DNA of 64,000 bases, from contig NC_069135.1 of assembly GCF_026914265.1 (NCBI RefSeq), positions 35,225,756-35,289,755 on the forward strand. The letters are read 5' to 3'. The notes beneath the pieces are model-generated. The model made no database searches, was not told the origin of the DNA, and was given only the letters and a program-made list of their open reading frames with translations. A program made the position numbers and the translations under genes. This document shows positions 1 through 10,214 of the stretch, piece after piece. Numbering within the stretch: the stretch's first letter is position 1; each line of letters opens with the position of its first letter. The DNA is from Mya arenaria (taxonomy: Eukaryota > Mollusca > Bivalvia > Myida > Myidae).

Positions 1-1821
1 GCCCAGAGGGGGTGCTGAAATTAAGACCATGTTTGCCAGATATAAATGTGGGTTATAGCCCTACTTTATCCGTGTGTGCAATAAAATCAAGTGACAGTGT
101 CATTTACAGATGGTAGCTTTGTGCAGGCATTAACGAAAATGTCATTAATTACATAATTATTAGTTAATTCATACAAAGCGGTAAGCATATATTCCAGACA
201 CCACACTGGTTTTTCCTGCGGTGATTCTAGATCTTCTATGAATCTGTTTAAAGCTGCACTCTCATAGATTGCACGTTTTGACAGCCTTTTTTATGCTTTG
301 TCTTTGAATGAACCAAGTGTAGAGTTGATTTCTGGAAACCAATGATATAAAACTTCGGATTACATCGCAGTTTCCTTATAATTACGTTCAAAATTTGATA
401 TTTTAATATTAAAAGCGTTACTAACGCTTTATGCGAAAAGTGATCTTTTTCGACATGTTCTCAAACAATTGAGATCTGTTCTATTGTGAGTTACCTTATA
501 TAATTAAATTGAAGGCATTGATACAAAAATCATCTCATTCTGGGACAATTTTTTTTTGTCAAAACGGTCAATCTGTGAGATTGTAGGATTACAGTGATCA
601 TTAAATATCAAAGTTTATTTATAAAACAAATTATAGTATATCCAAATACCCACGATGAAGTAGCTAGGTAGTGCTTGTAGGAATGAATTAGGTATATACC
701 GTCCAACAAAGTCTTGCTCCGGGGGTGATATTCAATATTCAACCTACGTTAATCTGAATGGTCATACATCGTTGATTTCATTCACTCTTTTGGTCAGTAA
801 TTAATCATAAGTAATCCGATTAGCTACATCGTTCTTAGATCCAATTAAGGCCAATATTGTATACCAGCCCTTTTCTAACCACATAGATCAAGAATATTTT
901 CGCGCGTCTTCTGAACTAGGTGTGGTTAGTTATTGTGAATTGCTTGACGCAATATGTTTTAATTCAAGAGACGAGCAATTGAAAGTTCTCTTTGAGTTTT
1001 CTTGTCATATACACCTCTCTTTATCTTGTGTTATGACATGAATGGCATATTAATTGCCACTCATTGATAAACACGACGACGATGTTACATTTGAAATAAA
1101 ACACGTCGTAACCTACTTCCTTGTTTATTGAATAAAGAACAAATAATCTAAGGAGTTTAATTGCCACCCGAACATTTATATTTATGTAACAATGTAAGCG
1201 TATACACGACAGCGTAATGGAATGAAGAGCGTCTTTTATGTCTGCATTTCACCCAAGATCTCTTTCGGAACTCCTCGGTCATTTTCCACCGAAAACAACC
1301 TCGGATGTATATTTTTTGCCGGTGCATCAGTAGAAGGAGTTCGATAAAAAAAAATGATAATAGTATTAATTACATATTTTTTATATAAAATAAGAAGGAA
1401 TAAATTCGGGACCGGAAAAAAAGTCGACATAACCGGAAAGTCGACTTATCCGACGTCGACATAGCGAGGTTCAACTGTACTAAGTTTGAATTGATTGCGA
1501 ATGAAGTGTTTAACTGAATAAATAATTCCCAAGAGTTAAGTCATAAAGTTTAACTGCTTAATTGAAATAACTACGCGATCTACCTGCAGCGAAATTAAAC
1601 GGTAAAGTTTGCTGACACTGTAAACCGTCCATATACATCCGAGGTTGTTTTGGATTGAAAATGGCCGAGGAGTTCCGAATGCCAAGATCTCTCAGATTTG
1701 ATCCGAGATCGCCAGGCACCAACTAACAGACACTATTTATAGATGTGGTACATGAAATACATCTGACATGTATGGCGCTTTGTATTTAAATCAAACAGTT
1801 GTACCTCTCTCTCTGTTTTAG
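1..1821. other. Repeat-rich sequence upstream of gene 1; no exon recognised
   Basis: I see no convincing coding exon here, although the 5' exon(s) of the gene at 1822 must lie here or left of the window. Around 248-590 is a degraded copy of the TTAA-flanked MITE whose ends read TTAAAGCTGCACTCTCA. Around 725-865 is a short imperfect palindromic repeat of the tattcaat type, related in reverse orientation to 58445-58600 and loosely to 38895-39050 and 40545-40690. 1253-1692 is a Mutator-like MITE, listed separately. Confidence 0.5.
1253..1692. mobile_element. Mutator-like MITE, copy A, with target-site duplication
   Basis: The terminal inverted repeats read TTCGGAACTCC at the left end (from 1264) and GGAGTTCCGAA at the right end (to 1679). 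The similarity continues inward through a block ending CCTCGGATGTAT. The flanks share an 11-bp direct repeat, CCAAGATCTCT, at 1253-1263 and 1682-1692, best read as a target-site duplication of about 9 bp plus chance identity. There is no transposase frame. Copies B (2510-2850), C (from 43752, partial) and D (56909-57263) have the same ends. Long inverted repeats with a duplication of about 9 bp point to the Mutator superfamily; this assignment is inferred. Confidence 0.7.
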
Positions 1822-2032
1822 TATGCGCGCTGCCTTCGTGTGTGTGCGAGTGTCCGACCGGGGATCGGGTAGAGCTGCGCGCGCAGGGCTGCTTTCGGGA
1901 CTACAACCTCCAAAAAGCGTCCGTGGATCGCAGCGACAGGCGTCTCTTCTCCGGAATCGATATAGAAATACTCAGAGCTTACTGCAGGTACGGATGTTAA
2001 CACGTCTTACTTTCTAACAACATCAACATCAA

Positions 2033-2079
<47 letters not shown>

Positions 2080-4180
2080 GCAATAGCAACAATACATCTG
2101 AGAACTTATGCTATACAATTCAGACGTTTCTATTAATTAATATCATATTATTATATAAATTAATCCATATTTTTATAGTAGTGTAACATTGAAAGCAAAT
2201 TCATAATACGCATACAGAATATACCGGAAAGAATGTTTTAATTTTTCATTGAATATTTACCATCCTCCCTTTTAGCACATACATCGCGTCGTACAACTGC
2301 GTGCACGAGTACCTGCGGGAGTGTCCGGACTCGCGCCCCAGAATTCAGGCGGCCCTACTCGCCTATGCGGACGCCCAGGAACTTACAGACCTGTGCCGCA
2401 CACACAGACTCTATGAACGTAAGCACTGTGTCATGACGTCATATTATTCTGTGCACGCCACGGGACAAAAACATTGGCATGGTGCGCTTAATCATGTATG
2501 AAATGTGTACATTCGGAGCTCCTCGGCAATTTTTTTTTTCGAAAACAACCTCGGATGTATATGGACGGTTAACAACGTCAGAAGTCGGTACACTTTAACT
2601 ACGCCGCAAGTAGATCGCGTAGTTATTTCAATTTGGCAGTCAAACTTAATGACCTAACTCTTGGAAATCTTAATTATATTTGCAATAATACACTTCACTG
2701 GCAATCAATTTAAACTTAGATCTTCAAATACAAGCCAAAACACTACAATTAATTAATGATTTAATACAAAAAATTACGAACTACTTCTATTAATGTTCCG
2801 ACATACACCCGATGCTGTTTTCGATAAAAATGGCCGAGGAGTTCTGAATGATTCATGGTTGTATGATCCATGGGATTACTTTGACCACCTCCGACAAACA
2901 GCCTCTGACAAGTGACCAGGCGGACGGAGGCGCCCATTCCGTCATTTCCTTTGCTTTCCTTCTAGACACACATTTTATATTGACTGTATGCAATTCTCTT
3001 TCTGAGCAAATAGAGATAAAAATGAGGTTTGAATTAATGTCACTTTGTCGTATATCAAAACAGTTTATGGTGACTTCATTCTTTATATTTTTTCTTGCAA
3101 TTAAGCATGAACTGTGATTACATTTAATATATCTTGATGCACCGTCATTGTCAACACGTTATGGTTGAAGCAGTTGGTCTGTAAATGAGCGTATCTTACA
3201 ACCATAAACTGCAGGTGAACATCTTATTTGTTTGCATTTTAATTGCGTCTCTATCCATTTGCGATCATATTTCATGAATTAAAACGAAACAATTATCAGA
3301 AGCAACATCATTAATGCCAGTAGTGCACGCATAAAAAAGGTCTGCCATGGGTGCGGTTTTAAATGTTTTAAGTATGCAATATGTATTATACATCTAATTA
3401 CATTTTAATTTGTTTTTTATTCAAGGATTTGCAACTTGACTAACATGCTATACATATTTATTATCATTTTTGATGCATTCTTTTAAAGAACAAACACATC
3501 AAAAACGTGCACGCATGTTTGATGCATTCTTTTAAAGAACAAACACATCAAAAACGTGCACGCATGTTTGATGCATTCTTTTAAAGAACAAACACATCAA
3601 AAACGTGCACGCATGTTTGATGCATTCTTTTAAAGAACAAGCACATCAAAAACGTGCACGCATGTTTGATGCATTCTTTTAAAGAACAAACACATCAAAA
3701 ACGTGCACGCATGTTTGATGCATTCTTTTAAAGAACAAACACATCAAAAACGTGCACGCATGGTAGGATGTAGATATATCAGTAAGTGTATACCACGTGA
3801 TAAATTGCGTCATAAATGCTCCGTCGGAAGGCAATGAACTTTAAATATATATGACTTTAAAAAAAGATAGTTCTTCGCCATATTAAATGAAACCTGGCGC
3901 AGTCCACGCCGTTTAAAGAGCATTTGGTCTTTTACCAGAGTTTAATAAAGAGTTTAGTTTCTTAAAACACTCTGACATCCGTTGAATAACACCATCATCG
4001 TTGACTGTAATAGATGGTAACAGCCCTTAGTTTTCGTGATTTCAGTGTACGCTCAACACATGAACTGTTTCACGGACCGGGGTTCCAAGTCCGACTGGTG
4101 TTTTGACAAGGAGATCAACAGTTCCGTCCAGTATCTCAACCCCGTGTCTCAGGAGGAACTATGCAGGTGTGTGCGTGTGT

Positions 4181-4211
<31 letters not shown>

Positions 4212-4230
4212 CGCGTGCGCGTGTGCGTGT

Positions 4231-4295
<65 letters not shown>

Positions 4296-4296
4296 C

Positions 4297-4341
<45 letters not shown>

Positions 4342-4368
4342 CGCGTGCGCGTGTGCGTGTGCGTGTGT

Positions 4369-4399
<31 letters not shown>

Positions 4400-4432
4400 C
4401 GTGTGCGTGTGCGCGTGCGCGTGTGCGTGTGC

Positions 4433-4469
<37 letters not shown>

Positions 4470-7414
4470 CGTGTGTGCAGTTGAGGGGGATATACATCGA
4501 AGTCTTCCTAACGTACAACATTCGGTGTGCTTTTAATGAGAGATTTTAACTTAAAGTTTGCGTCACGATGATAACAACCCGTATTAACAGTCTTTGTGTG
4601 TTGTGTTTGTTTGTATGTGTGTGTGTGGGGGGGGGGGGGGTCATTCACAAATAAACAAATTTTAACAATTGTGGCCAAAAGCCGTTGCGCACGGTTCTTT
4701 GAACATTAAATACGTCCTGGAATATATGATAAAGCTCTCACAAAATGTGTCCTCTTATTCAATATCTTGATCTATACATTATATCAGAAACTATACTTGT
4801 CTTAAATTGTGTCAAGTTGTCGAGAGGCGAGGCTCAGCAACTGTTTAATTAGCATATGTGCACTGACAGGTGAACACTTAAACTGCAATTCTGCAGTTCT
4901 TCGTAGTGTTTGATATTCCATTTTTATAACTTCGAACATAATTTGAGCTTTTGAACAAAGGGAAAATTGGTATATTTTTATAACTCATTGCAATAATGTT
5001 TGCCTTCCTCGAAAAAAATATAATAACTACTAACCGTTTAAAGTCATAGCTTTAATTAATTCCTTAACTGTGTTGGTTACGAAAGATTCAGTGATTGATG
5101 TTTGAAATTAGACTATATAGTTGAAACGAAATGCATCTGCTTGTACAATTTGTCATGTTTAAGTGGTTTTTAAATATTTCGATAGTTGGTTACGAACCAT
5201 TAAAGGACTAATAACAAAATCTGTTAAATACAACAAGCTAGGTTGTGCTTTTCCCACAAAGAATAAAATATCTCAAACTAATTGTTGAAAATTGAAATAA
5301 CTCGTGTGGAAAAAAAACAAGGTTTTATTTCTGTTTTCTATGTTTGGTATTTTAAATATTAGTTAATGACAATAATTGTATCTGACAGTTGTCATACATT
5401 GAAGTTGGGCTTACAAAAGAATGGTTTGTAGCAAGGTTTGTTAAAATACATTCACTCTTAAATGCGCGAAAAGGTTGTCTGGGCAAAACGCTCATAAGTT
5501 ACTTAGCATTGATCATAAAGCACTCTTTTAGGCGCCATCCGTCTCAGGCTAACCCAGCAAACACATAACGTTGTGACTATGTTGTGTCAACGTTTTAGCA
5601 ACTTTAACTTTTAACGTTGTTTGAACGTTATGTGGAGGTTTTCTTAACGTTGAGACAACGTTATTTTGGCAACCCAAACACAACTTTCATACAACGTTGT
5701 TACGAGCAGGTGATTGTTGGGTAAACAAAACTAATCTTATTATTGTTTATATATTAAATGCAATAGTAACAATATAAGCATCACATAGCGGATAATGTAT
5801 TCACGTTTTGCAAGTTCTTTTACTGTTATATTGCTGGTTGGGTGGATGATTTAAGTTTATTGTACTCAAACTCGCGCAAGACTCACATGTTCTACACACT
5901 CGACCAATAAAAAAAGTTCATGATTCAGAACACTAAATCATTATAAAATAATAATAATAAATGTTAAATTATATTTGATTAAGATTAGAAATCAGGACTA
6001 TGTACACACATTGATTGATTTTTCTTAATTCGATATTGCGTTTTACAAAAGGACCAATACAATTTCATTTTAAAACTTGCAAATCATGATAAGATTCTTG
6101 CTTTGAAATATTTATTCCATGACTCATAATTTGAATGATAATTAGTGGAAAATAGTAGCAAATAAATTGAGGCACTAACGTTGTCACAACGTTGTGTCAA
6201 CGTTTTACAATAACATTCTCAAGATACAACCTTCAGACAACCTTAAACTAACGTTATTTTTTGCTGGAAAGCTGGTAACTGCATTAATTTGGAAAACATA
6301 GAGAAACCACTTAACATACCCTACCAATTTTATAAGACATTCTACATTATGGCGCACGTATGCGACCGAACAATATCATGATGAAGCAGTGTGGGAATGT
6401 TTTATTTGAAAGTCATATGGCCTTGACCTTACAGCCCGATTATTGTATACAGTCATGAACTGATAACATTTGGATTTATATACAAGCATTGTTTAAACAC
6501 TTGAGATTTTTTCCTATAATGAATGTAGATATACTTTCGATATTGTGATTGTATGGATAAAATGCAGCAATGACTCGCACTCACGCTGACCTTGACCTCT
6601 TTACAGCCGGATGATTGCCGTGACGCGGTGTATCGAGAATAACATCCGTCAGGGGTGCGGGGAGCAGGCGGCAGAGATCGTCCACCTTCTCGTTAAGCCC
6701 GTCGTCCGCGGCAGCGGAAATTGCAACTACCCTATCTATGAGGTTGGTATATACCGTTTAGGGTAGAGCTAGTTTCCAAATGTCAGCGGAAATACTAATA
6801 TAATGCTTGTCTATGAATTTTTCCAGGAATTTGATATAAACATTGTCAACGGGAACTCAGACTGTGTATTTAACCAGTTTATAAAATACAACTACATTTT
6901 CTGCCAATGAAATTGCAGATAGATAATCATTATTTTAAGTATTAGGCTTAATCAGTAAGTATCCAATTTCGCGGGTGTTTAAAAGACCACCTACTGCCAC
7001 TCATCCATACACACCCCGAGGCTGAAATTTTGCTTTGTATTCTAAGTAAGTTAGATGACCTAAAGAAGTTCATATTGCAATGATTATGAAGGGGTCGTTC
7101 GCTACGCTCACACCGCCCATTCTTACTCATAAAGATTTTACTTCATGGCATCTAACTATTACAGTCTTTAAATAATTGATGATTTAGAGAATGAATTGTT
7201 TATGAGATCATATTACATTATTTTCTAGCCAACGCAGCATCCAACCAGGCGACCTGTTCCCAGGGTTACCAAGCAACCGCCGGATCACGTGACGTCATCG
7301 TCGTCAAGGCAACAGCCGAACTCTGCTACGTCATCTTACTACAACAGACTTACCATTTTACTTCCCATAATCTTAACAGTTTTACGGCAAATATATACGT
7401 TAATGCCTTCTTGA
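1822..7414 (+). CDS. Cysteine-rich secreted protein with hydrophobic C-terminal tail, probably GPI-anchored (5' partial)
   Basis: Five exons join in phase: 1822-1987, 2276-2418, 4046-4166, 6607-6742 and 7229-7414 (stop TGA). They encode 250 residues of the C-terminal part. All splice sites are AG/GT. The first visible exon needs one base from an upstream exon, so the start and signal peptide are missing. The protein carries regularly spaced cysteines in helical-looking segments, for example [49 protein letters not shown] and GNCNY. A Ser/Thr/Pro-rich linker follows, then a hydrophobic tail ([12 protein letters not shown]) ending six or seven residues after it. That layout fits a GPI-anchor signal or a C-terminal membrane segment. 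I do not recognise the family. A candidate poly(A) signal AATAAA lies at 7853-7858. Intron 2 holds a 49-bp tandem array, and intron 3 starts inside a GT/GC microsatellite. Confidence 0.72.
2018..2094 (+). repeat. (AAC)n / CAT-interrupted microsatellite
   Basis: A run of AAC trinucleotides interrupted by ATC and AGC variants, about 30 bp inside intron 1 of the cysteine-rich gene. It has no coding role. Confidence 0.9.
2510..2850. mobile_element. Mutator-like MITE, copy B
   Basis: The left end reads CATTCGGAGCTCCTCGG and the right end CCGAGGAGTTCTGAATG, inverted copies of each other. The inner blocks (AACAACCTCGGATGTATATGG on the left, CATACACCCGATGCTGTTTT on the right) match copy A at 1253-1692. 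The central part, around the TAGATCGCGTAGTTATTTCA motif, is shared in inverse orientation with the right halves of copies A and D. The target duplication is unclear. It lies in intron 2 of the cysteine-rich gene. Confidence 0.65.
3470..3762 (+). repeat. 49-bp tandem repeat, 6 nearly identical copies
   Basis: The unit begins GATGCATTCTTTTAAAGAAC and ends CGTGCACGCATG. Unit starts fall at 3472, 3521, 3570, 3619, 3668 and 3717, an exact 49-bp period. I see only one substitution, AACAAGCAC for AACAAACAC, in the fourth copy. This near-identity implies recent expansion. The array sits in intron 2 of the cysteine-rich gene. Confidence 0.95.
4167..4480 (+). repeat. GTGTGC/GTGC microsatellite abutting a splice donor
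   Basis: About 310 bp of alternating purine-pyrimidine GTGTGCGTGC-type repeat begins exactly at the intron side of the exon 4046-4166 boundary, so the functional donor GTGTGTGCG is itself the first repeat unit. All six frames are open through the array, giving meaningless VCVCVR or HTHAHA frames. Alternating GT/GC tracts of this length can adopt Z-DNA. Confidence 0.95.
5554..6267. mobile_element. Non-autonomous DNA element with CCAGCAAA ends and AACGTT-rich subterminal repeats
   Basis: The left end reads CCAGCAAACACATAACGTTG and the right end AACGTTATTTTTTGCTGG, inverted relative to each other. Both subterminal regions carry many copies of AACGTT/CAACGTTGT in both orientations: 5565-5700 on the left and 6175-6255 on the right. 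The AT-rich centre has no open frame. It lies in intron 3 of the cysteine-rich gene. The superfamily is not assigned. Confidence 0.6.
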
Positions 7415-10214
7415 CCCAATACAAGATGTGTTTAGTTCCTCTATCATAATCATATTGATTTGCGTGATGTTCGAATTTGGCGCAATTCGAATTTGGTGCC
7501 CATCTGTTCATTAGGCTACATTTACATGTATACACCAAAACTTTCAGTAAAGTGCAATGACTTTGTAACTGCATATCAAAAATGCAGCGTACGATGGTGT
7601 AGCTCAGTACTTTAAACTATTTATTCTAGAATCTTCTGTGTTAGTATGTCTCAGCTTTGTTTGCGAGGTGTTCTTTTTCTGTACGCATGAGAAGCCAGAA
7701 TCATACATTAAACATGTCCTTTTAATGGTAATATTTCGATGATTTTATTACCAAAAACGATTGTGTATCGCTCAAAATACTTTTGAACATTTAAAAGATA
7801 CTATCATTCTCAATTTAGCCCTGCCTTTTTATTGCTTTTACAATGTAGCTGTAATAAAATTGCTTATTAAGCAGAATAAGGGAGCATGTATCATTGTTTA
7901 ATATGCAAGCTTATGACAAGCCTTTGTTGCCTTAAAATATGAGCAAAATATCAAACAATGTTGACATTGTTATGCATAAGTGATTTATGTAATTATAATT
8001 AATTATGAAATAAAATGTTAAGAACAGGAAATAGTCGTTTTTTCCCGCTGCCTGCATGGGTAGAACACTCGTTACTCTGTCCGCACTATTTTCCATGGTG
8101 TGGACTTGACACAATGGCAGTAAATAGGATGAACAAGGCAGTTTGACACAACATAACAAATAGGAGTCAATAAAAAAGCTGTGCACGTCACCTTCATGGG
8201 AAGATTAATTATTTCATGGGTAAAACGTTCGAGCGAAGTTTCATAAACATCGTGTTAGGAAATATCGAGGGTAAACGAAAAGAAAGACTCAAACGCTGAC
8301 CCCAAAAATATTACCTCGACCCTTAACAATAAGGTTCAAACAGGAGTTCAACATTGAAATGAAAAGTGGCCAATTGTGAACTTGACCCAAACCAATGAGG
8401 TTCCAGCTGGACTTCCATAGATAACACCGATGAGATCACGTGGTCAAGGTTCCATTAACATATCTTAAAGGGTGAAGGAGATATGGAGCGGTAACAAAAT
8501 AAAAGGCTGTAATCAAAGACTTAGTTGTGTGACCTTCACCTGTTTTTCCAGTACGTCATCTGCATGATGAGCAGATGAAATGCAAAGTTCAACCCTTAAC
8601 CTATTAGTTTTATTTAGTCAAATTTGACCTCAACATTACGTTTGTATATACAAATTTATTTTAGCTCCATTGTGACAAAAGCTGATTTGCTTATAGACTA
8701 TCTCTCCGAGTCCGTTTCCTGGACTGAAACCAGTCCTGTGTCCTTTTTGAGAGGCCATAAGAAGGTTAACATAGTAGGGATCAAACCTACATCTTGGGTG
8801 AGAGGTGGACACCCATTACACTAGACCAGTCTCACCCTAGTGGGGATCGAACCCACAACCTCTTGGGTGAGAGGTGGACACCTACAACACTAGACCAGTC
8901 TCACCCTAGTGGGGATCGAACCCACAACCTCTTGGGTGAGAGGTGGACACCTACAACACTAGACCAGTCTCACCCTAGTAGGGATCGAACCCACAACCTC
9001 TTGGGTGAGAGGTGGACACCTACAACGCCAGACCACCCTCACCCTAGTGGGGATCGAACCCACAACCTCTTGGGTGAGAGGTGGACACCTACAACGCCAG
9101 ACCAGGCTCACCCTAGTGGAGATCGAACCCACAAGCTCTTGGGTGAGAGGTGGACACCTACAACACTAGACCACCCTCACCCTAATGGGGATCGAACCCA
9201 CAACCTCTTGGTAAGATGTCGGATGTTTCATAAATATCCTTTACAGGTGTAGGTGTGTACACCTAATGCCAGGCTTAAAACCGTTAACTTGTCCATTGGG
9301 ATTCTAACACTGACAATTTTCATTGAAGGCATTGTAACAGATGTCGGAGCGCAATTTAAACATATTGACGAAAACGCTAAAAATGTAAGTCGCAATTCGT
9401 GAATGTATTCAGTTGTGTAACACTGATAAACAATAACTCTAAATTATACTAACGCAGCCTGATGCACAGAGCATGAAAAAAGTATAACTGAAGTCTCAAT
9501 ACTTTAAACAACCATCAACAGTAATTGTACAGCTTGGGCGGAAAAAAAGTTGCCTTGGTTATATTTCACAAGAGAGAAAATGATTTTTATATCTTTATTT
9601 AAAATCTATTACATTTGAACATATTACAAACACAGATTGCAACCACTTTTTGTACAGAGAATGGAACTACTGTCTGATATATATTAATAACTCTTACCAT
9701 CTTTGCACTAACACATAAATGAATAAACATACCATTAAACATAAACCAATTACATTCACACGAGCCCAGTATGTTCATCTGGGTGCATAATAAAAATAAA
9801 TGATGATTAAATCACTTAAGTAATAGAATTCTTAATTTTTTAATCCTAAAGCTTATTTCTAGTCATAAACTAGCTTATTCCCATGCAAAGCTTTAATCTA
9901 AAATAAACCTCCTTAATACTAAGCAACATATATATCATTTAAGCTGAACAGATATAATGAGCTGAAGAACTATAAATTATTATTATTATTTTACCAGATT
10001 TGTTGAGCGCCTTTTTCATAAAAAATACGTTCAAGGGCGCTTCAAACCTAAATTGTATATAATTTGCTGATCAAAACGTTCCATCAGGAATGTATGTGCT
10101 TTTATTTTTTTAACACGCAACAGCAATTGGTGTATTCTATCCATTCAATCAAAATGAACACTCTCAAACCTAGTCTATTTTAAATCAAAGCAATCCATGG
10201 GAAAACTGGACTCC
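7415..10214. other. Intergenic region between two convergent genes
   Basis: This stretch separates the stop of the cysteine-rich gene (+) from the stop of RPN1 (-). It should hold both 3' UTRs. AATAAA candidates are at 7853-7858 on + and 9594-9599 on - (read as tttatt on +). The only other structured feature is the tRNA-like tandem array at 8777-9212. I see no further coding exon. Confidence 0.7.
8777..9212 (-). repeat. Tandem array of tRNA-like monomers (69 bp, about 6-7 copies)
   Basis: The core GGGATCGAACCC recurs at 8843, 8912, 8981, 9050, 9119 (variant) and 9188, an exact 69-bp period, with a diverged partial copy at 8777. Read on the minus strand each unit carries an A-box-like TGGTCTAGTGTTGTAGG, then CACCTCTCACCCAAGAGG, then a consensus B box GGTTCGATCCC. 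The order and spacing are those of a tRNA gene. The D-arm and anticodon region (TGGTCTAGTG, CTCTCACC) most resemble tRNA-Glu(CTC). The acceptor and anticodon stems do not pair, so these are not functional tRNAs. Because 69 is 23 codons, the array also yields a spurious repeated plus-strand frame. Confidence 0.85.

Noticed and set aside
4036..4549. Frames of 107-166 codons rich in V, C, A, R or H, T
   Set aside because: They run through the GTGTGC microsatellite. Only 4046-4166 in one frame is a real exon.
8794..9252. 152-codon plus-strand frame with GERWTPTTLDQSHPSGDRTHNLL repeats
   Set aside because: The 69-bp tRNA-like array has a period of exactly 23 codons, so any open frame repeats; the signal on the minus strand (A and B boxes) explains the sequence better.
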